Made by a program: the position numbers and the translations under genes. The notes below the pieces were generated by a model, which saw only the letters and a program-made list of their open reading frames with translations, was not told the DNA's origin and did not search any database. From Methanomethylovorans sp041447285 (lineage in GTDB: Archaea > Halobacteriota > Methanosarcinia > Methanosarcinales > Methanosarcinaceae), in NCBI RefSeq assembly GCF_041447285.1, contig NZ_JBGMEB010000005.1, positions 124,001-188,000 of the forward strand: DNA of 64,000 nt, read 5' to 3'. Shown here one piece after another: positions 35,203-42,978 of the stretch. Position 1 is the stretch's first letter; each line of letters opens with the position of its first letter.

Positions 35203-35947
35203 TTTTATTCTCGCATTGATCAAAGAACTGATACTCTTTTATTTCATGTCCATTACTTTCTAAGGTATTCAGGAACCCATACCAATAGATCACTAATCCA
35301 TGACCGTACATTTGCTCGTAATGGCTGAACTGTTTTTTCATATAATATTTGTGTTCCTGTTCATCACCAAACATCGCTTTACTTTCTATCCACGATACTT
35401 CGTTTCCATCCACTGTAATAGGTTCAGGCAGCAAGAAATCCGGAGTTTTAGTCATGCTCTGTTCTCTTAATTGCTCTTCGGTCAGGAAATCTATTTTATG
35501 AGCCTTTAGCCAAAATGAGATTATTTCCTCTCCAAGTTTTCCTTTTTCCAGTTGTAGACTATGCGCGCGAGGAGAAAAGAAATGGTCAATTTCAAGTGCC
35601 TCTATGATTTCTTTACTTAAACGTCTGCTTTGAAGTCTTTCTGGAGAATTGAATGCGATCTTTTTAGGTATATTCAGCTCTTTCAAAATCAGGGATGCTA
35701 TCAATGTGGCAGGCATTCTGTAAGTTACAGCCATTTCAACTATAGTTTTTCCGTTATTCCATTGTTTTAGCTGTTCAGGTCCACTTTTCTTCAAGTTGCT
35801 AAAATTTAATTTCACTCTAGTTACCGTTTTCTGAGACAGTATGGTGTAAGCGATGCCTGGATGTATCTCAAACCTCTTCGCTACAGGCCCAACATCAGTT
35901 ATATCCCACAGGGAATGATATATCTCTTCATATCTGCTTTTATCCAT
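35168..35947 (-). CDS. TPD-motif nuclease-like protein (CDIN1/C15orf41 relative)
   Basis: 259 residues. The N-terminal half holds two helix-turn-helix-like units (DVGPVAKRFEIHPGIAYTIL, KTIVEMAVTYRMPATLIASLIL). The C-terminal half is a PD-(D/E)xK nuclease-like domain with KTPDFLLPEP and SWIESKAMFGD, where Asp and the Glu-x-Lys fit the catalytic triad. This layout is that of the TPD family, whose human member CDIN1 is mutated in congenital dyserythropoietic anaemia type I. It overlaps the upstream glycosylase gene by eight bases, pointing to a DNA repair or chromatin role. Confidence 0.82.
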   Translation of the reverse strand: MDKSRYEEIYHSLWDITDVGPVAKRFEIHPGIAYTILSQKTVTRVKLNFSNLKKSGPEQLKQWNNGKTIVEMAVTYRMPATLIASLILKELNIPKKIAFNSPERLQSRRLSKEIIEALEIDHFFSPRAHSLQLEKGKLGEEIISFWLKAHKIDFLTEEQLREQSMTKTPDFLLPEPITVDGNEVSWIESKAMFGDEQEHKYYMKKQFSHYEQMYGHGLVIYWYGFLNTLESNGHEIKEYQFFDQCENKIKELMNFGVHL

Positions 35948-36581
35948 GTACTGTCCCTTTCCTGTGGCTGCTTATCAGAATGCATTCATTGCAGTGTTTT
36001 TTGCTGCAGTATGATTTTCCATATTCGACTACAAGCGCATGATACTCTTTGAATAATTCTACATCCTCTGGCAGCGTAGTCTCAAATATTTTTTGCAGCT
36101 GCATATAATTACCTTTCAGTCCTATACAGCCCATAATGCGTGTAGTATATGTATCAATCACAAATTTAGGTTTTTCAGCAGCATATAATATTATACTATC
36201 TGCAGTTTCATTGCCAACGCCATTAAGGGTTAGTAACTTATTACGTAACTGTTCCACTGGCAAATCGAAAAGTTTATCCATATCGTTTTCAATCAAAAAC
36301 TGAGCTGCACTTTTTAGCCTGCTGGCTTTCTGTCTATAAAATCCGCAGCATTTTATCATTTCTTCTAATGACTCAATATCTGCTTTTGAAAGGCAATGTG
36401 GATCAAGCATTCCCGCCAGTTTTAGATTTTCTATTGCCTTTTCAACGTTGCACCATTTTGTCTGTTGTATCAGAAAAGCACCAACTATCATTTCAAAGCG
36501 TGTTTGAGCAGGCCACCAATCCTGTGGTCCAAATTCTTCCAGAAATATTGTGAATATTTCTTCTAAGTCCTTTTTTTCCAC
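35940..36581 (-). CDS. Endonuclease III-related HhH-GPD DNA glycosylase
   Basis: 213 residues with the helix-hairpin-helix LLTLNGVGNETADSIILYAA and the catalytic Asp in FVIDTYTTRIMG. The usual catalytic Lys position of endonuclease III is not evident, suggesting a monofunctional or divergent glycosylase. The C-terminus has only three clustered Cys (YCSKKHCNEC) instead of the four that bind [4Fe-4S] in Nth. The start is probably GTG. It is translationally coupled to the TPD nuclease gene. Confidence 0.87.
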   Translation of the reverse strand: MEKKDLEEIFTIFLEEFGPQDWWPAQTRFEMIVGAFLIQQTKWCNVEKAIENLKLAGMLDPHCLSKADIESLEEMIKCCGFYRQKASRLKSAAQFLIENDMDKLFDLPVEQLRNKLLTLNGVGNETADSIILYAAEKPKFVIDTYTTRIMGCIGLKGNYMQLQKIFETTLPEDVELFKEYHALVVEYGKSYCSKKHCNECILISSHRKGTVHG

Positions 36582-36648
36582 TTCTGCAGGTAACAGGGGC
36601 TCATCATCTCCAAAAATTTAATAATCTAAAAACGTGTGGCATCTTGTT

Positions 36649-37053
36649 CTATGCTCTATCCTTCTTCAATTTGTTGTGGGTTGTGCTTTTTTCTGCTTCT
36701 TTCAGAGACGATTGTGACTCGATAACGGTTGTGTTTTTGTTACTCACTGTTATCTTCTCGAAGCGTTCATAGAACTCCACATCCGATTTGTTTTTTTGAA
36801 AATCAGTTTCTGTTTCTTTTTCAGTAGTATCTGGATTGCAGATATCCTTTCCTAATTTGATCCTCGTATTTTCTATATACGTATCCAGGATTACTCTGCT
36901 AGAACTTGTTGTTTTGCGGGAACTTCCATATCCTATTATACAATTTGCTTCTCCAGTGCGCCAATCTACGTGAAATAGATGGCATTGTTTTCCTTTGCAA
37001 CTTGATTTCTCATCCAAAGGGCACTTTGCAGGAAGTCCCACAACTATCACCAA
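36649..37053 (-). CDS. Hypothetical protein with N-terminal Cys cluster
   Basis: 134 residues. The N-terminal third has four Cys (CPLDEKSSCKGKQCHLF and, later, a Cys in EANCIIGYG) that could form a metal site. The C-terminal half is low-complexity, rich in Lys, Glu, Thr and Ser. The start is TTG 37053 or GTG 37050, with AAATATATAAAC about 25 bases upstream and no ribosome site, consistent with a leaderless mRNA. Function unknown. Confidence 0.6.
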   Translation of the reverse strand: MVIVVGLPAKCPLDEKSSCKGKQCHLFHVDWRTGEANCIIGYGSSRKTTSSSRVILDTYIENTRIKLGKDICNPDTTEKETETDFQKNKSDVEFYERFEKITVSNKNTTVIESQSSLKEAEKSTTHNKLKKDRA

Positions 37054-37067
37054 TAGGAATCTTTTGT

Positions 37068-37916
37068 TTATATATTTTTTATGGAAGCAGCAATGAGGGG
37101 TGCAACGCTCACCGAACTCTGTGCTTTCTCAAGAGTGTCTGTTGCTATAATGTCACAGACGCCTGCATTAAAAAGACGCAATACTGCATTTTTTGCCAAT
37201 ACAGGATGTACACATGCAAGATAAACATCTCTTGCTCCCTGACTCTTGAGGAGTTTTATGGATTCTGCCATTGTGCCACCGGTTGCTATCATATCATCCA
37301 CTAGGACAACATCTCTTCCATGCACGTCCATGTTTTTTGTCTTGATAGTAACGGTATCTCCAGAGAGTCTTGTCTTTTCAAGATGGTCAAACTGGATACC
37401 AACTCCCTTCGCAGTGTTTTCTGCAAGATTGACTGCACCTATGTCAGGTGCTACTATCAACGGGTCTTTCAGATCAAGGGAGCCTATATATTTCCCAAGG
37501 ATATCTGATGCATCCAGGTCAAAAGCATCAGCACTAAAGTAATCCAAGATGCTTGGTTTATGGATATTTACGGTAAATACCCTGTCTGCAGTTATAGCTC
37601 GAGCTACAGCCCTTGCACTGATAGGCTCTCCACTTTTGAATTTTCTATCCTGACGCGCATATCCCATATAGGGGATAACCACGTTTACTACCTGTGCATC
37701 TTCACAAGCATCTATCATCTGGAGCAGTGCCATGAGGTCAGAGTCAGTCGCAGTGCTCTGTATGATAGTAACTTCATCCATTGGTTCTTCCATAATGCGC
37801 GTATAAACTTCCCCATCAGGAAAACGGTTGAACTCGCAAAGAGTTGGTTCAATATTCATCTCCCTTGCCACACGGGTAGCAAGTGCCTGTGATGACGGAC
37901 CTCCTATTATTTTCAA
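37068..37916 (-). CDS. prs: Ribose-phosphate pyrophosphokinase
   Basis: Makes PRPP from ribose 5-phosphate and ATP for nucleotide, histidine and tetrahydromethanopterin synthesis. 282 residues, the short archaeal form. Motifs: FPDGEVYTRI, the ATP-binding VVIPYMGYARQDRKF loop and the PRPP-binding VVLVDDMIATGGT. The start is TTG 37916, supported by GAGGTA about eight bases upstream. Confidence 0.95.
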   Translation of the reverse strand: MKIIGGPSSQALATRVAREMNIEPTLCEFNRFPDGEVYTRIMEEPMDEVTIIQSTATDSDLMALLQMIDACEDAQVVNVVIPYMGYARQDRKFKSGEPISARAVARAITADRVFTVNIHKPSILDYFSADAFDLDASDILGKYIGSLDLKDPLIVAPDIGAVNLAENTAKGVGIQFDHLEKTRLSGDTVTIKTKNMDVHGRDVVLVDDMIATGGTMAESIKLLKSQGARDVYLACVHPVLAKNAVLRLFNAGVCDIIATDTLEKAQSSVSVAPLIAASIKNI

Positions 37917-37986
37917 TTTGAGTACCTCGTAAGATTGTTCATTGTGTATTCTGTAGTCTGATTTTCCTACTCTACTATGTCTTATG

Positions 37987-38478
37987 TTAATTAGTTTTGG
38001 TTCCCTTTACCTTTTCGAGCACTCTTATGTTCCGTATGGATGTGTGGGGATAATTGCCTGTGTCATCCTTCTCTATAGATTTCACCATGTCCCATACTGT
38101 AAGCAGTGCAACAGATACGCCAGTAAGAGCTTCCATCTCCACTCCTGTTCTTCCAAGAGATCTGACTTCTACATTGGCAACAAGTGAATTCTTCTCAAAT
38201 GTAAAATTTACGTCTACGCCTGTAATGGGTATCTGATGGCACATTGGTACTAGTTCCGGCGTTCTTTTTACTCCAAGTATGGCGGCTGTTCTGGCAGTGG
38301 ACAAAACATTTCCTTTTTCGACAGTACCGTTTTTAATCCTTTCAATAGTTGAATCAGAAAGTAATATCTCACCAGATGCTATCGCACGTCTGTCGACGAT
38401 TTCCTTCTCACTTACATCCACCATTACAGCTCTGTCATCCTTCAGGTGAGTTAATTTTTTTTCCAATGGGACCACCAT
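37987..38478 (-). CDS. moaC: Cyclic pyranopterin monophosphate synthase MoaC
   Basis: Converts the MoaA product to cyclic pyranopterin monophosphate in molybdopterin/tungstopterin synthesis, a cofactor needed by formylmethanofuran dehydrogenase and by the AOR-family enzyme at 18642. About 163 residues with PMCHQIPITGVDV, GVEMEALTGVSVALLTVWDM and KSIEKD. ATG 38478 is taken; TTG at 38481 and an internal TTG preceded by GGTGG are alternatives. It follows a 64-residue gene on the same strand almost directly. Confidence 0.95.
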   Translation of the reverse strand: MVVPLEKKLTHLKDDRAVMVDVSEKEIVDRRAIASGEILLSDSTIERIKNGTVEKGNVLSTARTAAILGVKRTPELVPMCHQIPITGVDVNFTFEKNSLVANVEVRSLGRTGVEMEALTGVSVALLTVWDMVKSIEKDDTGNYPHTSIRNIRVLEKVKGTKTN

Positions 38479-38482
38479 CAAC

Positions 38483-38677
38483 TCAATCTATACGCAGGTT
38501 TTGCCTTTGCTGGTAGTCTTCAATAGCGTTTTCCAGTTTCCCTATGAGGTCCTTTGCTTCATCAATGGTCAATTTGATTATTTCCTCATCTTTTGCGTGG
38601 CTAATTATTACTCTAACTTTTTTCCTCTCAATATCAACGCTGATCGTTCTATTGTCTTCTTTAGTCAAGATGATCAC
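38483..38677 (-). CDS. Small conserved-looking hypothetical protein
   Basis: 64 residues with an N-terminal beta-rich part (RTISVDIERKKVRVIISH) and a C-terminal amphipathic helix (IDEAKDLIGKLENAIEDYQQRQ). It overlaps the Nnr gene stop by four bases and ends four bases before moaC, so it sits in a three-gene unit. Family not recognised. Confidence 0.65.
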   Translation of the reverse strand: MIILTKEDNRTISVDIERKKVRVIISHAKDEEIIKLTIDEAKDLIGKLENAIEDYQQRQNLRID

Positions 38678-40146
38678 TCCCTCATTACATCAGTTATCTT
38701 ACTGATTACATCCGTAGCCAGTAATCCATATCCTTTGTCGTTGAATGCAAGATCTCCTGCAGCTCCATTAATATACGCCGCACAAGCTGCGGCTTTCATT
38801 GGTGGATTTGTGGCTAAAAGTGCGCCAGTGATGCCTGCAAGCACATCCCCGGTGCCCCCAACACTCATTCCTGAATTACCTGTTGCGTTAAGCATAACTT
38901 TACTCCCATCAGAAATGACATCTACCTTTCCTTTGAGAAGAGTAACCAGGTTATTTTCCCTGGAATATGTTCTCACTTCCTCTATTCTCCTCTCTATATC
39001 AATCGAAGTTTCCTTTTTCCTTATCCGGGCAAATTCTCTGGCATGTGGTGTGATCACTATTTCAGAACACTTCTTTTCAGCCTCTTCTAGCCCAGGCAAT
39101 GCATCTGCATCAAGCACCAGTTTATTGCAAAGAGGGATTATTCTGCTTACGGTTTCAACTACCTCTTCATCATTCCCAAGCCCCATCCCCATAACAACAA
39201 CATCATGTGCATCGACAAGTTTTGTTATCAGGGGTATATCTTCACTACATAATCTATTTTCCGATAGGCAGCGCACAATAAGGTTAGGAGAGAATGATGC
39301 AATGGTATCGGCCACAGTTGATGGGGCTGCGACTGTTACTATATCGGCCCCCGTTCTAAGGGTTGCAAGGGCTGCTAGTGCGGGAGCTCCTGAATAAGCT
39401 CCTCCTCCGATAATGAGTATTCTGCCAGCTTGTCCTTTGTGAGAATCAGGAGTTCTAAGATTGAGGCTCTTAAGGTTACCTATGCCAGTAAAAATTTCAG
39501 CATGAGAACAAACGCCTATGCCTTCAACTCTTACCTCTCCCAGATAATCGGATACTGAAGAAGTGCTAAGTTCTTCTTTCATTTTATGGAAAGTAATTGT
39601 CAGGTCTGCTTTAATGCATTTGCTTTGTTTTGTCTTTTTATCCTGATTTCCTGAAGGTAGGTCAATGGCTATTATGTACTTTCCGGACATATTTATTAGG
39701 TCTATTGCCGAAGCCTCAGGTTCTCTAATTTTTCCGGTTATCCCGGTTCCAAGTATGCCATCAACTATAATATCAGCATTACTGATCATTTCGGATAGTA
39801 CCGCATCTCCAGAATCTGTTACTTGCTTTATACTATTGATCTTGCAATATTGAAGTAGCAGGAAGTTCCTTTTTGCTTCTTCAGTACGGATGGAACTTAC
39901 ATTTCCTAAAAGTATCACATCGACTTGGAACTGTGGGTGTTCGCAAAGGTGGCGTGCAGCTACAAAAGCATCGCCTCCATTATTCCCTCTTCCCGCAATT
40001 AAGAGGATTCTCCCTCCCGAAAAGCGATCTCTTATAATCTTTGAAATTGAAGAACCCGCGTTTTCCATAAGCTGGATAGGTAAAAGTCCAAGCTGAGCAC
40101 AGTTTGCATCAATAACCTTCATTTCTTCCCAGGTGATGGAATCCAT
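38674..40146 (-). CDS. nnr: Bifunctional NAD(P)H-hydrate epimerase / ADP-dependent NAD(P)H-hydrate dehydratase
   Basis: Repairs hydrated NADH and NADPH. The N-terminal YjeF epimerase domain (about 1-210) shows ENAGSSISKII, IAGRGNNGGDAFVAARHL and DLPSG. The C-terminal ribokinase-like dehydratase domain (about 230-490) shows GQAGRILIIGGGAYSGAPALAA, VLDADALPG, ITPHAREFAR and GTGDVLAGITGALLA. 490 residues is the normal fused length. It heads the nnr, small ORF, moaC unit. Confidence 0.95.
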   Translation of the reverse strand: MDSITWEEMKVIDANCAQLGLLPIQLMENAGSSISKIIRDRFSGGRILLIAGRGNNGGDAFVAARHLCEHPQFQVDVILLGNVSSIRTEEAKRNFLLLQYCKINSIKQVTDSGDAVLSEMISNADIIVDGILGTGITGKIREPEASAIDLINMSGKYIIAIDLPSGNQDKKTKQSKCIKADLTITFHKMKEELSTSSVSDYLGEVRVEGIGVCSHAEIFTGIGNLKSLNLRTPDSHKGQAGRILIIGGGAYSGAPALAALATLRTGADIVTVAAPSTVADTIASFSPNLIVRCLSENRLCSEDIPLITKLVDAHDVVVMGMGLGNDEEVVETVSRIIPLCNKLVLDADALPGLEEAEKKCSEIVITPHAREFARIRKKETSIDIERRIEEVRTYSRENNLVTLLKGKVDVISDGSKVMLNATGNSGMSVGGTGDVLAGITGALLATNPPMKAAACAAYINGAAGDLAFNDKGYGLLATDVISKITDVMRE

Positions 40147-40249
40147 AGTTACCTATTAATCCATTGTTTGCATTCTATTTATTCATTGATATTTCTCGAA
40201 TCCAATTATTTAACAGAATATCATGGTTTAGCTGTGATGAGATTTAAAC

Positions 40250-40254
40250 GGAGG
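40250..40254 (+). promoter_or_regulatory. Strong Shine-Dalgarno without a canonical start codon at the usual distance
   Basis: GGAGG is followed by seven bases and then ATT at 40262, in frame with the RCK-DHH gene. No ATG, GTG or TTG lies within 15 bases. The nearest in-frame ATG is at 40292, 37 bases away. ATT initiation, or a mutated start, is possible. Confidence 0.45.
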
Positions 40255-40291
40255 TCGTCCTATTAACGCCAGTACCAAAGAGATTAATGCC

Positions 40292-41734
40292 ATGGACAAG
40301 TCCAAAATAAAACCACTCTATTTAGTCCTAGGCAGTGGTAGTTTAGGTTTTGCTCTTGTGAAAGAGCTCAAGGAACGTGATAAGGAATTATTTGTAGTAG
40401 ATAAGGACCCTCAAAAGGTGGAAACCCTTAGGGAAGAAGCTTATGATGCCATAGTAGGTGACATTGGAGATCCAAGTGTTCTAGAGAAGATCAACACAAA
40501 GAATCTTGCAGCTATAATGATCCTCAGTTCTGATCCTTTGGCTAATAAATCTGCACTGGCAAATATCAGAAAGAAAGTTTCTCCTGATATTTATTGTGTG
40601 GCTAGGGCTTCAGATGCGATCAATATGCAGGAAATGGAAGCTCTCGGGGCAGATCTTGTGATAATTCCTCCAAAAGTTGTGGCAAAGTCCCTTGCAAGAT
40701 CTCTTGAAAGAGCCGAATCTATGTTAAGAGGGAACAAGCTTGTTCAGTGGTTTAATGGTCTTAGAGGAAAAACTATGGCAATAGTTGTCCACAACAATCC
40801 TGATCCTGACTCCATTTCAGGTGCTCTTGCTCTGCAGGAGATTGCTAAAAGTTTTGATGTGACTTCAGATATTCTTTATAGTGGGGAGATCGGCCATCAG
40901 GAAAACAAGGCCTTTGTTAACTTGTTGGGTATCGATCTGTTAAAAATGGAAGATCATGATGTTTCACGTTATGATAAGGTTGCTCTTGTTGATTGTGCAG
41001 TTCCAGGTTCCAATAATAAATTACCGCCTGGTGCTCATGTAGGTGCTGTTTTTGACCATCACCCGATCGGAGATGCGCATATTGATGCGGAGTTTATTGA
41101 TATACGTCCGAATGTAGGTGCTTCTGCAACCATCCTTACCAAATATCTCCAGGAATTGAATATAGATATTAATCAGAAGCTTGCAACAGCTTTGCTTTAT
41201 GGCATTCGTACTGATACTTTGGACTTTAAAAGGAATACGGACCCATCGGATCTTTCAGCAGCATCTTTCTTGTATCCCCTTTCTGAACATGACATACTTG
41301 ATCAGCTTGAGCGCCCTTCTATGTCCACGGAAACTCTGGACGTGTTGGGTGAAGCTATTCTCAACAGGCAGATCTATAGTGGCTATTTGATCTCAAATGT
41401 GGGAAGTATCAGGGATAGGGATACATTGCCCCAGGCAGCAGATTATCTGTTAAATCTTGAGGGAATATCTACCACGCTGGTCTTTGGAGTGTCAGAGGAC
41501 ACAATTTTCATTTCTGGCAGGAGCAACGACATACGTGTTAATCTTGGGGATGTCATGAAAAAGGCTTTTGGTGAAGGTTCTGGTGGCGGTCATGCTAATG
41601 CTGCAGCTGCACAGATTCCTCTGGGCGTTTTCAGTGTTGCAAAGGATAGGCAAACTTTGCTCAAGCTTGTGAATGAATCGGTTGTTAAAAGATTCCTTAA
41701 TGCAGTAGGTGTGGAAGAGTCAAGTAAGAAGTAG
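40292..41734 (+). CDS. RCK/TrkA-N domain fused to DHH-DHHA1 phosphoesterase
   Basis: 480 residues from ATG 40292; an ATT start at 40262 would add ten. The N-terminal RCK domain (about 1-125) has VLGSGSLGFALVKEL, a nucleotide-binding glycine motif, and the strand-end acid FVVDKD. The DHH domain follows with HNNPDPDSI, LVDCAVPGS and FDHHPIGDAH, all metal-binding. DHHA1 ends the protein with GSGGGHANAAAAQIP. DHH-DHHA1 enzymes commonly cleave cyclic dinucleotides or short oligonucleotides, and RCK domains gate potassium transport, so a ligand-controlled phosphodiesterase is likely. Confidence 0.88.
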   Translation: MDKSKIKPLYLVLGSGSLGFALVKELKERDKELFVVDKDPQKVETLREEAYDAIVGDIGDPSVLEKINTKNLAAIMILSSDPLANKSALANIRKKVSPDIYCVARASDAINMQEMEALGADLVIIPPKVVAKSLARSLERAESMLRGNKLVQWFNGLRGKTMAIVVHNNPDPDSISGALALQEIAKSFDVTSDILYSGEIGHQENKAFVNLLGIDLLKMEDHDVSRYDKVALVDCAVPGSNNKLPPGAHVGAVFDHHPIGDAHIDAEFIDIRPNVGASATILTKYLQELNIDINQKLATALLYGIRTDTLDFKRNTDPSDLSAASFLYPLSEHDILDQLERPSMSTETLDVLGEAILNRQIYSGYLISNVGSIRDRDTLPQAADYLLNLEGISTTLVFGVSEDTIFISGRSNDIRVNLGDVMKKAFGEGSGGGHANAAAAQIPLGVFSVAKDRQTLLKLVNESVVKRFLNAVGVEESSKK

Positions 41735-42160
41735 TTTGCTGAATACGACCTCTTTCCTTTCTTCATTTTCGGTATGTGCTCTATTATTGTTTCTATGCTT
41801 AGCTGTTTTTATGCAAGCGTGCTTATCTGAGTTATAGCTTGGTTGTCATCTTCGTGAATAAATGAGCATCTTGGTATGTTTCTTACATTTTCATACATCA
41901 TCATACAAAATTCATTTTTCTTTAGCTGGTATGCCGATGTATGAATTTGTATGATGTGGCAAAGGTGCCTGTTTCATACATGTATGAAATGTTATGTTTG
42001 TTACTCTTTTTTTAGGTATAATTTTATTTTCATCAGTCCTATGGTGCTCTCTTCTAAGTAAATGCATTTATATCCATCTCTCATATGTTTACTATTTGTA
42101 CTCTATATCGTATAGTATACGTTATTTTATATACTATATTATATTTACTTTTTAGAATAA
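41735..42160. promoter_or_regulatory. 426-base intergenic region with clustered palindromic operator-like sites
   Basis: No gene was found here. The core is TTTCATACATGTATGAAA at 41972-41989, a perfect 18-base palindrome. The same half-site TTCATACATC occurs at 41890-41899 and, inverted, as GATGTATGAA at 41936-41945. An inverted pair CATCATACAAAATTCAT (41899-41915) and ATGAATTTGTATGATG (41941-41956) could form a hairpin. Nearer the next gene, GTATAGTATAC at 42111-42121 is a second palindrome, followed by an AT-rich TATA region. Confidence 0.6.
42126..42134 (+). promoter_or_regulatory. TATA box of the YkgJ-like gene
   Basis: TTTATATAC centred about 30 bases before GTG 42161. With no ribosome site before that GTG, the spacing suggests a leaderless transcript. 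Confidence 0.45.
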
Positions 42161-42928
42161 GTGCTGCCGATATCTTTATTACCGATCTCGCATAGTCAAA
42201 ATGAAATGATATTTTCCGATAAATACAAAGACCTTCTAGTCCAGGATGTCAGGAAGGAACTTCATCGGGCTTCCAGTCTGAAAGTTGAATCCATAGCTTC
42301 AAAGATAAGAAATATGGGATTTTCGTGTACTCAATGTGGAAGTTGTTGCAGAGGCTGTTGCACTGACAATCGTGTGATGCTCTTGCAACAAGATATTTTG
42401 ACTATATCTGAAAACACGCATCTCTCTTCATCAGAATTTTTGTTACCCTTTATTCCTCTTGAAGTCGAAAATGCTCTAAATGGCATTTCTGAATCATCCA
42501 GTCTAATCCCCTATACTGACAAAGATGGAAATGTGCACAGTTTTGGCTGGATGTTAAGGCGCAAGAAAAATGGAGATTGTTCTTTTCTTGAAAGTACAAA
42601 TCAGCCCTATAAATGCGCTATTTACAAACTGCGACCTGCCTTATGCAGGACGTATCCTTTCTATCTGGAGGAATGCGAGCTTTGTACCTCTGAGTGTGAG
42701 GGCTTGGGATTACCTATATCACATGAGGATAGCCTTATACTTGCCAAGTCGGTACTTGACAGGTATTTACATGAACTTGAAGAGCGCATCCTAGTATATC
42801 AGTGCTATGAGCATTTTGAGCCAATATACTCAAATATTGTCTATTCTCTGGAAAGATTCAAAAAGGGGCATGTATTCTATATAGTTCATGACAGTGAAGG
42901 GACTCATCGAAGATGTGAACCTATGTGA
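42161..42928 (+). CDS. YkgJ family Cys-cluster protein
   Basis: 255 residues. The family core is the Cys cluster MGFSCTQCGSCCRGCC, followed by FGWMLRRKKNGDCSFLE, KCAIYKLRPALCRTYPF and ECELCTSECEGLG, a set of Cys thought to bind zinc or an Fe-S cluster. Function unknown. GTG 42161 with a TATA box about 30 bases upstream is taken; ATG 42206 is the alternative. The operator-like palindromes upstream suggest it is regulated. Confidence 0.85.
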   Translation: MLPISLLPISHSQNEMIFSDKYKDLLVQDVRKELHRASSLKVESIASKIRNMGFSCTQCGSCCRGCCTDNRVMLLQQDILTISENTHLSSSEFLLPFIPLEVENALNGISESSSLIPYTDKDGNVHSFGWMLRRKKNGDCSFLESTNQPYKCAIYKLRPALCRTYPFYLEECELCTSECEGLGLPISHEDSLILAKSVLDRYLHELEERILVYQCYEHFEPIYSNIVYSLERFKKGHVFYIVHDSEGTHRRCEPM

Positions 42929-42951
42929 ATTCCTGTTATAATTTACTTTAT

Positions 42952-42960
42952 CTATATAAA
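42952..42960 (+). promoter_or_regulatory. TATA box of the aconitase-family gene
   Basis: CTATATAAA centred about 23-25 bases before ATG 42979, suggesting a leaderless or nearly leaderless mRNA. Confidence 0.45.
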
Positions 42961-42978
42961 ATTAGAATGTTGGTTACC

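Noticed and set aside
35940..36581. Canonical endonuclease III (Nth)
   Set aside because: Only three clustered Cys remain, and the Nth catalytic Lys context is not visible; a related glycosylase is the safer call.
38501..39397. 298-residue plus-strand open frame
   Set aside because: Antisense to the Nnr dehydratase domain; Ser/Pro/Leu-rich composition typical of a shadow frame.
41890..41990. CRISPR-like repeat unit
   Set aside because: Only a few short half-sites in inverted orientation, with no regular spacers and no cas genes in the window.
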